Shown here: piece after piece, positions 17,162 to 26,377 of the stretch | Numbering within the stretch: the first letter of the stretch is position 1 | Layout: each line of letters starts with the position of its first letter | NCBI GenBank assembly: GCA_021324015.1 | Contig: JAJPJX010000050.1 | Coordinates: forward strand, 62,001 to 126,000 | Direction: 5' to 3' | Origin: Solibacteraceae bacterium | Lineage (GTDB): Bacteria > Acidobacteriota > Terriglobia > Bryobacterales > Bryobacteraceae | DNA: 64,000 nucleotides | Made by a program: the position numbers and the translations under genes | The notes under the pieces: model-generated | Seen by the model: only the letters and a program-made list of their open reading frames with translations | What the model was told of the DNA's origin: nothing | Databases searched by the model: none

Positions 17162-18178
17162 ATGAAGAGGACTGCTGTCATGAGGAAATTCGTCAAGATT
17201 CTGGGAGCCGCGTGGGCGGCGGTGGCGCTGATCGCGGGTGCGGGAGTGAGCTACCTGTACCTGCACAAGCCCGCCATGGCGCGGGCATCCGATATTCGCA
17301 TCGCACGCACGCCCGAGCGTCTGGCCCGCGGCGCATACCTGTTCAACCTGGCCGACTGCGACGGCTGCCATTCGCAGCGCGACTTCTCGCGCTTCGGCGG
17401 CCCGGTGGCCGAAGGCGGCCGCGGCGCGGGCACGGTGTTCCCGGACGCCATGGGGCTTCCCGGCCTGGTGGCCCCGTCCAACATCACGCCCGACCCGGAG
17501 ACCGGCATCGGCGCCTGGACTGACGGCGAGAAGATCCGCGCCATCCGCGAGGGCGTGGACCGCGACGGCCGCGCCCTGTTCCCCATGATGCCGTACGAGA
17601 ACTTCCGTCACATGAGCGACGAGGACGTCTACAGCCTGGTGGCCTACCTGGATTCTCTCCCTCCGGTGAAGCATAAGGTCCCCAAAACACGACTGAAGTT
17701 TCCGGTTTCGATGCTCATCAAGGGCGCGCCCCAGCCTGCCGGAAGTGTGCCGCCTCCCGACCGCTCCGACCGGCGGCAATACGGCAAGTACCTGGTCACT
17801 CTCGCTGGTTGCATGGAATGCCACACCCGGCAACTTTCCGGCGGCGAGGTCTTCCGCGTCGCGCCCAATATCCTGGTGGTCAGCGCCAACATCAGCCCTG
17901 ACCGCGCTACGGGCATCGGCAAGTGGAACGAACAGGACTTCGTCGATCGTTTCCACCAGTACCGCGACTACGTGAAGAACGGCCCGCCCGCGGTGGGTCC
18001 GGAAAGTTTCACCCTCATGCCCTGGCTCAACTTCTGCCGCCTGCCGGCCGAGGATCTGAAGGCCATCTACGCCTTCCTGCACACGCAGCCGGCAGTTTAC
18101 AAGTCTGTGGATACGCACCCCGCCTGGTCCCTCCAGACGGCCGGCCTGACCTCCGCCGTGAAGACGGCGGCACCGTAG
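17162..18178 (+). CDS. exported dihaem cytochrome c
   Basis: The 338-residue product has an N-terminal membrane anchor or signal (AAWAAVALIAGAGVSYLYL). It has two c-type haem sites, CDGCH near residue 66 and CMECH near 217, each in a cytochrome c fold. Candidate axial Met residues lie in LFPMMPYENF and FTLMPWLNF. It resembles the cytochrome c subunits that accept electrons from membrane or periplasmic dehydrogenases, but no dehydrogenase is adjacent. The ATG at 17162 has GAGG six bases upstream; an in-frame ATG at 17180 is also possible. The 173 bp before it hold no supported gene. Confidence 0.9.
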   Translation: MKRTAVMRKFVKILGAAWAAVALIAGAGVSYLYLHKPAMARASDIRIARTPERLARGAYLFNLADCDGCHSQRDFSRFGGPVAEGGRGAGTVFPDAMGLPGLVAPSNITPDPETGIGAWTDGEKIRAIREGVDRDGRALFPMMPYENFRHMSDEDVYSLVAYLDSLPPVKHKVPKTRLKFPVSMLIKGAPQPAGSVPPPDRSDRRQYGKYLVTLAGCMECHTRQLSGGEVFRVAPNILVVSANISPDRATGIGKWNEQDFVDRFHQYRDYVKNGPPAVGPESFTLMPWLNFCRLPAEDLKAIYAFLHTQPAVYKSVDTHPAWSLQTAGLTSAVKTAAP

Positions 18179-18188
18179 CCGCCGCCGT

Positions 18189-18608
18189 TCATCCGGCCTT
18201 CGGTGGCGCGAAGAATGCCACGGGATCGAGACTTGTGATCTTCCACTTCTTCCCGCGGCGCTCCAGCCGGCACTTCACGCGCTCGCGCCGCCGCGCCACG
18301 GGCGAGCCCCGGGCGGTCAGTTGCAGGAGCCAGTCCAGGTCCACTGCTCGCGCCCGGTCGTCGCCTTGGTTGGAGAGTACGTCGATCGAGCAGACGATAT
18401 CGAACCCCGCAGTGAGCGCGCCGATGTAGTTCACCAGCTTCTGGTAGTCCGGCATGGCGGGGTCCAGGGCCTCCCGGAACGGCGCCGCTTCCGACGCGCC
18501 GAGAGCAGTGGCCAGCGAGGCAAACAACTCGAAGACCTCGCGCGCCGCGTCGGCGGCCCGCAGGAGCCGGGCGGCCGCCGGCGCCAGCAGAAAGAGGCGG
18601 CGGCGCAT
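18189..18608 (-). CDS. small exported protein, NTF2-like fold suspected
   Basis: The 139-residue product has an Arg-rich signal-like start (MRRRLFLLAPAAARLLRAADA). It then has a helical part and a beta-rich C-terminus (RERVKCRLERRGKKWKITSLDPVAFF) that resembles the end of NTF2/SnoaL-like folds. The family is not recognised. It begins 2 bp after the argJ stop and is the last gene of the aroC-def-fmt-argJ run. A GTG directly precedes the ATG chosen. It converges on the cytochrome gene with 10 bp between stops. Confidence 0.7.
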   Translation of the reverse strand: MRRRLFLLAPAAARLLRAADAAREVFELFASLATALGASEAAPFREALDPAMPDYQKLVNYIGALTAGFDIVCSIDVLSNQGDDRARAVDLDWLLQLTARGSPVARRRERVKCRLERRGKKWKITSLDPVAFFAPPKAG

Positions 18609-18610
18609 CA

Positions 18611-19789
18611 CTACGTCCGGTAGCTGGCGTTGATCTGGATGTAGCCTTCGGTGAGATCGCAGGTCCAGAAACGCGCCTGGCCTTTGCCCGATCCGCGGAT
18701 GGTGAGGCGCACCTCGCATTCCGGCAGGTCCAGTTTCTTCTTGAGCTGGCTTTCGGAAAAGCGCGCCGCCAGGCCTCCCCGGCACACCGCTACGCCTTGC
18801 ATGTCGATATCCACCTTGCGCGGGTCGAACGCCACGCCGGCGTTGCCCGCCGCCGAAATCACGCGGCCCCAGTTGGGATCCGAGCCCGCCACCGCTGTTT
18901 TGAACAGCGGCGAGTTGGCGATCGCGCGGGCGATGCGGGCGGCCTCGGCATCGCTGGCCGCGCCCGAGACCAGGATGGTGATCAGCTTCCTGGCGCCTTC
19001 GCCGTCGCGCGCGATTTTCTGCGCCAGCGTCTCCATCACCGCGGCCACCTGCGCTTCCACGGCGGCCAGTTCCCGGGCATCCAGCTTCACTCCGGAAGCG
19101 CCGTTGGCAAGCAGTACCAGCGTGTCGTTGGTGGAGGTGTCGCCATCCACCGAAAGCCGGTTGTAGCTGCGCTCCACGCCGCGGCGCAGCATGCGCTGGA
19201 GGGCGGAAACCGGGATCTGCGCGTCCGTCATCACGAACCCCAGCGTCGTAGCCATCTGCGGGTGGATCATGCCGGATCCTTTGGTCATGCCGGCGATGCG
19301 CACCGTGCCGCGCCGCAGTTTCACTTCGCCGAAGGCCTCCTTGGCCACCAGGTCCGTGGTCATCATGGCGCGCGCCACCTCGCCAAAGCGGTCTTCCGCC
19401 AGGCCCGCCACCAGCCGGGGCAGCACACGCACGATTTTCCGGGAATCCAGTTCGAGGCCGATCACCCCGGTGGAGGCGGGCAGCACCTGGCTCACCGGCA
19501 GTTTCAGGCTGCGCGCGGCCGCCCGGCAGCAGGCCAGAGCCACGGCATCGCCGGTGCGCGTGGCACAGTTGGCGTTGCCTGCGTTCACCAGGATGGCGCC
19601 CACCAGCCCCTTCGACGCCTTCAGGTGCTGCCGGCACAGTTTCACCGGCGCCGCCTGCACGCGGTTCTGTGTGAACACCGCGGCGGCCGCGGCGGGCATG
19701 CCGGAAACAATCAGGCCCAAGTCATCGCGCTCCGCCTGCCGGATTCCGGCGTAGGCGGCGGCATATCGGTACCCCAGCGGCAGATTCAA
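18611..19789 (-). CDS. argJ: glutamate N-acetyltransferase / ornithine acetyltransferase
   Basis: ArgJ transfers acetyl groups between N-acetylornithine and glutamate in cyclic arginine synthesis. It matures by self-cleavage before a conserved Thr. The 392-residue product contains that site as HPQMATTLGF (Thr near residue 181), with the new N-terminal Thr as nucleophile. It also has SGMPAAAAAVFTQN, ILVNAGNANC, GDTSTNDTLVLLANG, SDPNWGRVISAAG and the terminal YIQINASYRT. It overlaps the end of fmt by 4 bp. No other arginine gene is in the window. Length is typical. Confidence 0.96.
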   Translation of the reverse strand: MNLPLGYRYAAAYAGIRQAERDDLGLIVSGMPAAAAAVFTQNRVQAAPVKLCRQHLKASKGLVGAILVNAGNANCATRTGDAVALACCRAAARSLKLPVSQVLPASTGVIGLELDSRKIVRVLPRLVAGLAEDRFGEVARAMMTTDLVAKEAFGEVKLRRGTVRIAGMTKGSGMIHPQMATTLGFVMTDAQIPVSALQRMLRRGVERSYNRLSVDGDTSTNDTLVLLANGASGVKLDARELAAVEAQVAAVMETLAQKIARDGEGARKLITILVSGAASDAEAARIARAIANSPLFKTAVAGSDPNWGRVISAAGNAGVAFDPRKVDIDMQGVAVCRGGLAARFSESQLKKKLDLPECEVRLTIRGSGKGQARFWTCDLTEGYIQINASYRT

Positions 19790-20724
19790 CGTTCCTGTTC
19801 CCCCAACCTGTCATTGTCGGCCAAACGCTGACCGCGGGCGAAATCCCCGGCGGCCACCCGCTTGCGGCCCTCCAACTGCACTTCCAACAACTCCAGCACG
19901 GTGCCTTCCCCGCAGCCCGCGAACAAGCCCCGCGCGTAGCGCAGCCCGCCGGGTTCGAGCGGCGCCTCCCCGGCGGCCACGCGCGCCTTCCAGATGTGCA
20001 GCCCCTGCCCGCGAAACCGGGTGTGCGCTCCCGGCCAGGGCTGCAGGCCCCGCACCCGGTTGTGGATGGCTCCCGCGGGCATGTGCCAGTCGATGCGCCC
20101 GTCCTCCTTCTTCAGAATAGGTGCGTAAGTAGCCTGCGCGGAGTCCTGCTTTTCGGGCACGATCTTGCCGGATGCCAGGCGCGCCAGCGCCTCCACCAGC
20201 AGGTCCGCGCCCATTTCAGCCAGCCGGGCGCCGACTTCCACAGCGGTCTCCTCCGGCGCGATCTGCGTTTCGGCCTTGAGCAGCATGTCGCCCGTGTCCA
20301 GGCCGGCGTCGATCCGCATGATGGTCACACCAGTGCGGGTCTCACCGTTCACGATGGCCCACTGGATGGGCGCCGCCCCGCGGTACTTGGGCAACAGCGA
20401 CGCGTGCACGTTGAGGATGCCCAGCGGCGCCAGGTCAATCACCGCCGGCGGGAGGATCTGCCCGTATCCCACTACCACCATCGCGTCCACGCGCAAGCCC
20501 GCCAGGCGCTCCAGCGCCTCCGGCCGCCGGATGCGCTCCGGCTGGTAGACCGGCAGGCCCAGGCGCAGGGCGGCTTCCTTGACCGGGGAGGCCGCCGGCT
20601 TTTGGCCTCGTCCTTTGGGCCGGTCGGGCTGGGTCACGGCACACGCCACTTCATGGCCCGCCGCGACCGTCCGCTCCAGGGTGGGAACCGCGAATGCCGG
20701 AGTGCCCAGGAAGGCCAGGCGCAT
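19786..20724 (-). CDS. fmt: methionyl-tRNA formyltransferase
   Basis: Fmt formylates initiator Met-tRNA with 10-formyl-THF. The 312-residue product has the expected MRLAFLGTPAFAVPTLE start, QPDRPKGRGQK loop, the catalytic-region block NVHASLLPKYRGAAPIQWAI, and GVTIMRIDAGLDTGDML. A C-terminal tRNA-binding domain follows (about 205-312). It is preceded by def with a 4-bp gap, the usual def-fmt pairing that handles both ends of the formyl cycle. It overlaps argJ by 4 bp downstream. Confidence 0.97.
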   Translation of the reverse strand: MRLAFLGTPAFAVPTLERTVAAGHEVACAVTQPDRPKGRGQKPAASPVKEAALRLGLPVYQPERIRRPEALERLAGLRVDAMVVVGYGQILPPAVIDLAPLGILNVHASLLPKYRGAAPIQWAIVNGETRTGVTIMRIDAGLDTGDMLLKAETQIAPEETAVEVGARLAEMGADLLVEALARLASGKIVPEKQDSAQATYAPILKKEDGRIDWHMPAGAIHNRVRGLQPWPGAHTRFRGQGLHIWKARVAAGEAPLEPGGLRYARGLFAGCGEGTVLELLEVQLEGRKRVAAGDFARGQRLADNDRLGEQER

Positions 20725-20728
20725 GCCT

Positions 20729-21244
20729 TCAGGCCCACTCGCCGGCGCGCGCCAGCTTCTTCACCTTGCGCCGGATGAGATCACGTTTCAAGGCGCTGAT
20801 GTGGGAAATATACAGCCGGCCGTACAGGTGATCGGTCTCATGCTGGAAGGCCCGCGCCAGCAGGTCCTCGCCGGTCATCTCGAAGGGCTCGCCCTTGGCG
20901 TTTTGCGCGCGCACGGTCACGCGCTTGCCGCGCTTGACCTGCTCCCGGAATCCCGGAATGCTGAGACAGCCTTCTTCCCCCACCTGCTTGCCTTCCACCT
21001 TCACCACCTGCGGGTTGATGAGCACCAGCTTTTCGGCGGGGTTTTGGCCGTTGGAGCAGTCGATGACCGCGATCTTGCGGGCGATGCCGATTTGCGGCGC
21101 CGCCAGCCCCACCCCCTTGGCCGCATACATGGACTCGAACATGTCCTCGAGCAGCTTGTGCAGCTCCGGGTCGTCGAAGTCCGTCACCGTCTCCGCTTCG
21201 CGCTCCAGCACCGGATCGCCGTATTTCACGATGGGGTACACCAT
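20729..21244 (-). CDS. def: peptide deformylase
   Basis: The 171-residue product removes the formyl group from nascent N-termini. All three family motifs are present: GVGLAAPQIG, EEGCLSIPG (metal-ligand Cys) and QHETDHLYG (HExxH-type metal site). Length is typical. It starts 4 bp after the aroC stop and ends 4 bp before fmt, so translation of the four genes is probably coupled. The C-terminus is Arg/Lys-rich (RDLIRRKVKKLARAGEWA). Confidence 0.97.
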   Translation of the reverse strand: MVYPIVKYGDPVLEREAETVTDFDDPELHKLLEDMFESMYAAKGVGLAAPQIGIARKIAVIDCSNGQNPAEKLVLINPQVVKVEGKQVGEEGCLSIPGFREQVKRGKRVTVRAQNAKGEPFEMTGEDLLARAFQHETDHLYGRLYISHISALKRDLIRRKVKKLARAGEWA

Positions 21245-21248
21245 AGCG

Positions 21249-22421
21249 TCAAAAGTTTTTCACTTGTTCAAGATAGCCTTCGTAGTTGCGCCGCGTTTCT
21301 CCCAGCGAATCGCCGCCGAATTTTTCCAGACAGGCCTGGGCCACCACCAGTGCCACCATGGCTTCACCGATCACTCCGGCCGCCGGCACCACGCACACGT
21401 CGGAACGCTCGTAGGCCGCGAGCGCCGGTTCCCTGGTGGCGAGGTCCACCGATTCGAGCGGTCGCCGCAGGGTGGAAATGGGCTTCAGGAGGCCACGCAC
21501 CAGCACATCCTGGCCGTTGGTCATGCCACCCTCCAGGCCTCCGGCCCGGTTGGCCCCGCGGGTAAACCGGTGCGCCTCCTTATCGTAATGGATGGTGTCC
21601 TGCACGGCGGAGCCGAAGCTGGCCGCGCCCTCCGCCGCAAACCCGATCTCCACGCCTTTGACCGCCTGCATGGAGACGATGGCCTGCGCCAGGCGCCCGT
21701 CCAGACGCGTGTCCCAGGTGATGTGCGAACCCAGCCCCGGAGGCACGCCGTGCGCCACTACCTCGAAGACGCCCCCCACGGTGTCCCCCGTGCGATACGC
21801 CTGGTCCACGACCTCTTTCATCTTTTGCTCCACGTCCGCATCCACACAGCCCAGCAGCACTTCTGTCCGGCGGCTGAGCGCTTCGATCTCGTCCCAGGCG
21901 GCCGCGCGCCCCAGATGCACCGGGCCCACGGCGATCACGTGGCTGAGCACCCGGATGCCAAACTCCCCAAGGAACGCCTTGGCCACAGCCCCCGCGGCCA
22001 CCCGCGCCGTGGTCTCGCGCGCGCTGGCGCGCTCCAGGATGTAGCGCGCGTCCTCGAAATTGTACTTGATGGCGCCCGCCAGGTCGGCGTGGCCCGGACG
22101 GGGGCGCGTCACTGGCTTCTTCTTTCCTTCGGCCCCTTCGGTGTCTTCCACCGGCAGCGCCTCGGTCCAGTTCTGCCAGTCCTGGTTTCGTATGAGGATC
22201 GCCACGGGCGAGCCGATGGTGCGGGAATGGCGCACTCCCGCCACGATTTCCGCGCGGTCGGTCTCGATCTTCATCCGCCCGCCGCGCCCGTAACCTTGCT
22301 GGCGCCTCCAAAGCTCGTGGTTAACGGCTTCCAGGGAAATCGGAACACCCGCGGGAATTCCCGTGAGCGTTGCCACCAGACACTCGCCGTGTGACTCCCC
22401 GGCGGTTTCAAATCGCAGCAT
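21249..22421 (-). CDS. aroC: chorismate synthase
   Basis: AroC makes chorismate from EPSP using reduced FMN. The 390-residue product has MLRFETAGESHGE at its start, then RPGHADLAGAIKYN, the ERASARETTARVAAGA block and MTNGQDVLVRG near the C-terminus. ATG 22421 is chosen because the family begins right at this sequence; 15 upstream in-frame codons look non-coding. It heads the aroC-def-fmt-argJ run on the minus strand and is divergent from the membrane protein at 22543, with 121 bp between. Confidence 0.97.
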   Translation of the reverse strand: MLRFETAGESHGECLVATLTGIPAGVPISLEAVNHELWRRQQGYGRGGRMKIETDRAEIVAGVRHSRTIGSPVAILIRNQDWQNWTEALPVEDTEGAEGKKKPVTRPRPGHADLAGAIKYNFEDARYILERASARETTARVAAGAVAKAFLGEFGIRVLSHVIAVGPVHLGRAAAWDEIEALSRRTEVLLGCVDADVEQKMKEVVDQAYRTGDTVGGVFEVVAHGVPPGLGSHITWDTRLDGRLAQAIVSMQAVKGVEIGFAAEGAASFGSAVQDTIHYDKEAHRFTRGANRAGGLEGGMTNGQDVLVRGLLKPISTLRRPLESVDLATREPALAAYERSDVCVVPAAGVIGEAMVALVVAQACLEKFGGDSLGETRRNYEGYLEQVKNF

Positions 22422-22542
22422 CCGGTAAGAATTCTCATGGTAGCAAGTCTTTGTTTGCCCTTGCACTGCGCGGCCAGCCGATTCCGGCGGACCGCCCGTG
22501 CTACCCTACTTCCATGGCCCACAGGGGGGAACCGGCCTGAGG

Positions 22543-23724
22543 ATGGCCCCTCGCCGCGAGAGCACACTGGACCTGGCCGCGGCCCAGGCGTCCCCGGCTG
22601 CGGCGCGGGTTCCCTGGTACATCTGGTGCTGCGTGCTGGCGGTCACCTCCGGCTCGGTCGGCGGGGCCTGGGACATTTCCTGGCACAAGAGCATCGGGCG
22701 CGACACCTTCTGGACGCCCGCCCACATGGCCATCTATCTATGCGGCGTGCTGGCCGGTTTTTCCTGCGGCTATCTGATCCTCTCGATGACCTTCCGCAAG
22801 GTCCCGGCGGCTCCCTGCGCTTCCGTCCGTGTCTGGGGTTTCCGCGGTCCGCTGGGCGCTTTCATCTGCGCCTGGGGGGCGCTGGCCATGATCACCTCCG
22901 CCCCTTTCGACAACTGGTGGCACGCCGCCTACGGCCTGGATGTCAAGATCCTCAGTCCGCCGCACGTGCTGCTCATCATCGGCATGATGGCTATCCGCGT
23001 GGGTACCCTGATTCTGGTCCTGGGCGCCATGCACCAGACCTCCGGTAGTCTGCGCGCCCGCCTGCACGGCCTGGTGCTGTATAGCTTTACCTTCCTGGTA
23101 CTGGTGGCGGTGGGCATGTTCGAAGAACTCCTGCTGCGGAACTACATGCACTCGGCGCGGTTTTACCTGTTGCTGGCCGCCGGCGTCCCCCTGCTGGCGG
23201 CCGCCCTGCCGCGCGTCTCCTCGCTGCGCTGGTGCTGCACCGTGATGATGGCCGTGTATACGGCCTTCTACCTTCTGCTGATCCTGATCCTGCCGTTGTT
23301 CCCGGCAGAACCCAAGCTCGGTCCGGTCTTCCAGCACGTCACGCACTTTGTGCCGCCCGAGTTTCCACTGCTGCTGATCGTGCCGGCGTTCTTCCTGGAT
23401 TTGTGGCGCCCCCGCTGGGAGCGCCGCGGAGCGTGGCTTCAGTCCGCCGCCACCGGCGCGCTGTTTCTGGCGGCGTTCGTCGCCGTACAGTGGCCCTTCG
23501 CGGATTTCCTGATGTCGCCCGCCTCCCGCAACCGCTTTTTCGTCACCAACGAATTCCCGTACTTCGTGCCACCCGCTTTCGATTGGGTGCGCAACGTCTT
23601 CACCCCCGTGGAGCACTCCCCCGCGGAGTTCTGGCGCAAGATGTTGCTGGCCCTGCTGAGCGCCGTCTTATCGGCGCGCGCCGGGCTTTCCTGGGGTGAC
23701 TGGCTGCGGCGCATCCGGCGCTGA
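22543..23724 (+). CDS. polytopic membrane protein, function unknown
   Basis: The 393-residue product has about ten hydrophobic segments. It has His and Trp residues at several membrane edges: GGAWDISWHKSIGRDTFWTPAH, PFDNWWHAAYGLDVKI, PPHVLLIIGMM and FQHVTHFVPPEFPLL. I do not recognise the family. The repeated His could bind haem or metal. ATG 22543 is used; an in-frame GTG at 22498 gives a less hydrophilic but unsupported extension. It converges on the PilZ gene and the stop is followed by a heptamer repeat. Confidence 0.75.
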   Translation: MAPRRESTLDLAAAQASPAAARVPWYIWCCVLAVTSGSVGGAWDISWHKSIGRDTFWTPAHMAIYLCGVLAGFSCGYLILSMTFRKVPAAPCASVRVWGFRGPLGAFICAWGALAMITSAPFDNWWHAAYGLDVKILSPPHVLLIIGMMAIRVGTLILVLGAMHQTSGSLRARLHGLVLYSFTFLVLVAVGMFEELLLRNYMHSARFYLLLAAGVPLLAAALPRVSSLRWCCTVMMAVYTAFYLLLILILPLFPAEPKLGPVFQHVTHFVPPEFPLLLIVPAFFLDLWRPRWERRGAWLQSAATGALFLAAFVAVQWPFADFLMSPASRNRFFVTNEFPYFVPPAFDWVRNVFTPVEHSPAEFWRKMLLALLSAVLSARAGLSWGDWLRRIRR

Positions 23725-23730
23725 GCGCCT

Positions 23731-24156
23731 TCAATAGCTGAAAGCTGATTGCTGACCGCTGAGAGCTCCCCCGGGCGGTATCGCGAGCGCGAGTTTCTGA
23801 TCGCTCGCCCGCTGCGTCCGGAACTCGTACCGCCGGATCGCGATGGCCGCCTGGCGTTCCTCCGCGCGCGTCACGGTGCCGAAGATCATGAGCTTCAGCG
23901 GGCAGATACCGTCGAGCAGCGCCGGCCAGCTTACGGTGAGTTCCACCGACTGCCCGGCCGCGAGCGGGGTTTCGGTAGTGAACAGCACGCCGTTGCTGCT
24001 CACATTCACGGTCCGGCCCGAACCGCTCGCGACGCACCGGTGGTCTTCGAGCACGCGATAGCGCACATTGCGCTCCATCACATAGCGGCGCCGCAAACGC
24101 CGGTCCGGGGGGCGGTCGAGCGCGGGGTTCGAGACAAACCGGGGCCTGCCCATCAT
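23731..24156 (-). CDS. PilZ-domain protein
   Basis: The 141-residue product is a single PilZ domain. It has Arg-rich RRRYVMERNVRYRV (RxxxR-type switch) and NVSSNGVLFTT, matching the [D/N]xSxxG motif that contacts c-di-GMP. A beta-barrel follows (QSVELTVSWP, LKLMIFGTVTRAEERQAAIAI). It likely acts as a soluble c-di-GMP receptor. The ATG at 24156 is followed directly by a second ATG; an upstream GTG at 24177 is also in frame. Its last codons coincide with the heptamer repeat, so the C-terminal tail may be poorly conserved. Confidence 0.85.
   Translation of the reverse strand: MMGRPRFVSNPALDRPPDRRLRRRYVMERNVRYRVLEDHRCVASGSGRTVNVSSNGVLFTTETPLAAGQSVELTVSWPALLDGICPLKLMIFGTVTRAEERQAAIAIRRYEFRTQRASDQKLALAIPPGGALSGQQSAFSY
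23737..23767. repeat. degenerate heptamer tandem repeat (GCTGANN)x4
   Basis: Four consecutive units GCTGAAA, GCTGATT, GCTGACC and GCTGAGA run from 23737 to 23764 and are followed by GCT. The first five bases are constant and the last two vary. It lies 12 bp after the stop of the membrane-protein gene and within the last codons of the convergent PilZ reading frame. A second, related heptamer run lies at 44190-44227. The array is observed; any function is unknown. Confidence 0.75.
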
Positions 24157-24300
24157 CGGCAGCGTAGCACGCAGCACCCTGCCGGTTCTATGTTTCCTTT
24201 GGTTATCATTACGCCGCCGCCCCTGAAATGCGCCTTATGGTTAGGACTAGTTGGCCTGAATATATGTTTTGACATAGAATGCGAGCGGAGGGTCTTTTCT

Positions 24301-25485
24301 ATGGCTCAGACCACCGGACGCCGTGTGTTCCTGCAATCGACCGCCGGCGTGGGCGGCCTTCTGCTGCTCAAACCCCAAACCGTTTTCGGTTCGCAGGCCA
24401 ACTCCGCCGTGGAACTCGGCATCATCGGCTGCGGCGGCCGCGGCAACTGGATCGGCGGTCATTTCGTGGAACACACCGGCGCGCGCGTCGTCGCCCTGGC
24501 GGATCCCTTCCGCGACCGCCTGGAGGCCGCCGCGCAAAAATTCCAGGTTCCGCCGGGCCGGCTCCATGCGGGCCTGGATGCCTATCGCGGCCTGCTGGCT
24601 TCCAAGCTGGACGCGGTCGCCATCGAGAGCCCGCCCTACTTCCACCCGGAACAAGCGGCGGCCGCCTTGGAGGCCGGCAAGCACATATACCTGGCGAAGC
24701 CCGTGGCCGTGGACGTGCCCGGCTGCCAGAGCATCATGGACACCGGGGAGAAGGCGGAAGGCAAGATCAGCTTTCTGGTGGACTTCCAGACCCGCGCCCG
24801 CCCGGTCTTTCAGGAAGCCTTCCGGCGCGTGCTGCAGGGCGAAATCGGCGCCCCGGTGATGGGCCACGTCTACTATCACACCGGGCGCCTGCGCCGCCAG
24901 GACAAGCCCGGCATGTCCGCCGGCGAAGCGCGCCTGCGCAACTGGACTTTCGACAAAAGGCTCTCCGGCGACATCATCGTGGAACAGCACATCCATGTGC
25001 TGGACGTGGCCAACTGGTTCCTGCAATCGCATCCCGACAAAGCCTTCGGCACCGGCGGCCGCAAGGCCCGCGTGGACGTGGGCGACGCCTGGGACCACTT
25101 CCTGGTCACCTACTGGTATCCCAACGAGGTGCACGTGGATTTCAGCTCCAACCAGTTTTTGAAGGGCTTCCACGATATGTGCATCCGCTTGTACGGCGCC
25201 GATGGCACCGTGGATGCGCACTACGGCGGTTCGGTACGTATCACCGGCGACACCAAGTGGGACGGCGCGGAAAAGGACGATACCTTCACCGGCGGCGCCG
25301 TCACCAACGTCAAGGATTTCGTCGCGAGCATCCGCTCCGGCAACTACCTCAACAACGCCTCGGTGAGCGCCAAGAGCAACCTGACGGCTATACTGGGACG
25401 CATGGCGGCCTATCGGGAAAGTGTCGTCACCTGGGACGAGATGATGCGCTCGGGCGAACGCTACGAGGCCAACCTGCGGCTCTGA
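24301..25485 (+). CDS. Tat-exported Gfo/Idh/MocA-family oxidoreductase
   Basis: The 394-residue product starts with a twin-arginine signal (GRRVFLQSTAGVGGLLLL). A Rossmann fold follows (LGIIGCGGRGNWIG) and the family motif appears as LAKPVAVD, equivalent to the usual EKP. The C-terminal substrate domain contains IIVEQHIHVLDVANWF. Family members oxidise or isomerise sugars and cyclitols with NAD(P); exported forms usually retain a tightly bound cofactor. GGAGGG lies 8 bases before the ATG. A possible promoter (TTGGCC, 18 bp, TAGAAT at 24275-24280) would place transcription close to the ribosome site. Confidence 0.92.
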   Translation: MAQTTGRRVFLQSTAGVGGLLLLKPQTVFGSQANSAVELGIIGCGGRGNWIGGHFVEHTGARVVALADPFRDRLEAAAQKFQVPPGRLHAGLDAYRGLLASKLDAVAIESPPYFHPEQAAAALEAGKHIYLAKPVAVDVPGCQSIMDTGEKAEGKISFLVDFQTRARPVFQEAFRRVLQGEIGAPVMGHVYYHTGRLRRQDKPGMSAGEARLRNWTFDKRLSGDIIVEQHIHVLDVANWFLQSHPDKAFGTGGRKARVDVGDAWDHFLVTYWYPNEVHVDFSSNQFLKGFHDMCIRLYGADGTVDAHYGGSVRITGDTKWDGAEKDDTFTGGAVTNVKDFVASIRSGNYLNNASVSAKSNLTAILGRMAAYRESVVTWDEMMRSGERYEANLRL

Positions 25486-25492
25486 TATCGGA

Positions 25493-26377
25493 ATGCATCT
25501 GCTGGAAGACCTGCTCGCCGGCGGGCCCGTAGTGGCCGATGGCGCGTGGGGAACCGAATTGCAGGCTCGGGGCCTGGAGCCCGGCGAGTCTCCGGATCTG
25601 TGGAATCTCACGCATCCCGGCGAGGTGCGCGAGGTGGCCCGCGCCTACGTGGCGGCCGGCAGCCGCGTGATCCTCACCAACACCTTCCGCGCCAACGGCA
25701 TCGCCCTGGCCGGGCATGACCTGGCGGACCGCGCCGCGGAGATCAACCGCGCCGGCGTGGAAATCTCGCGCCAGGCCGCCGCCGGCCGTGCGCTCGTGTT
25801 TGCCTCCATGGGGCCCAGCGGCAAGATGCTGGCTGCCGGCGACGTGACGCCCGAGGAACTCGGCGGCGCCTTCACCGCGCAGGCGGCAGCGCTCGTGGCC
25901 GCGGGCGCCGATGCGCTCCTGCTCGAAACCTTTGCGGATCTGGAGGAGGCCCGCATCGCCCTCGCCGCCGCGCGGGAGGCGGCGCCTTGTCCCGTGCTGG
26001 TCTCCCTGGTTTTCGATTTCGGCCGCGCGCACGACCGCACCATGACGGGGGCTACGCCCGAGCAGGCGGCGCGCGAACTTACCGCCGCCGGTGCCTGCGC
26101 CGTGGGCGCCAATTGCGGGCGGGGCCCCGGCGCCTATGTCGAGATCTGCCGCCGCCTCGCCGCCGCCTCGCCGCTGCCCGTCTGGATCAAGCCCAACGCC
26201 GGATTACCCGAACTCGTGGACGGCCGTCCGGTGTACCGCACCACGCCCGAGGAATTCGCTTCATACGGGCCCGCCCTGGTGGCCGCCGGCGCCCGCTTCC
26301 TGGGCGGGTGTTGTGGCACCACCCCGGCCTTCATCCGCGCGCTCCGGGAAAGGATCTCCACATGCGCCTCAAACTGA
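25493..26377 (+). CDS. homocysteine S-methyltransferase family protein
   Basis: The 294-residue product is a single homocysteine/BHMT-type barrel. The three zinc cysteines are present: C208 in GANCGRG and C273-C274 in GGCCGTTP. Other motifs are DGAWGTELQARG, LTNTFRAN and MGPSGKML. The domain equals the N-terminal module of cobalamin-dependent methionine synthase. It could transfer methyl from a corrinoid, or another donor, to homocysteine or a related thiol. It begins 7 bp after the oxidoreductase stop and overlaps the DUF1638 gene by 16 bp, placing it with corrinoid-related genes. Confidence 0.9.
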   Translation: MHLLEDLLAGGPVVADGAWGTELQARGLEPGESPDLWNLTHPGEVREVARAYVAAGSRVILTNTFRANGIALAGHDLADRAAEINRAGVEISRQAAAGRALVFASMGPSGKMLAAGDVTPEELGGAFTAQAAALVAAGADALLLETFADLEEARIALAAAREAAPCPVLVSLVFDFGRAHDRTMTGATPEQAARELTAAGACAVGANCGRGPGAYVEICRRLAAASPLPVWIKPNAGLPELVDGRPVYRTTPEEFASYGPALVAAGARFLGGCCGTTPAFIRALRERISTCASN

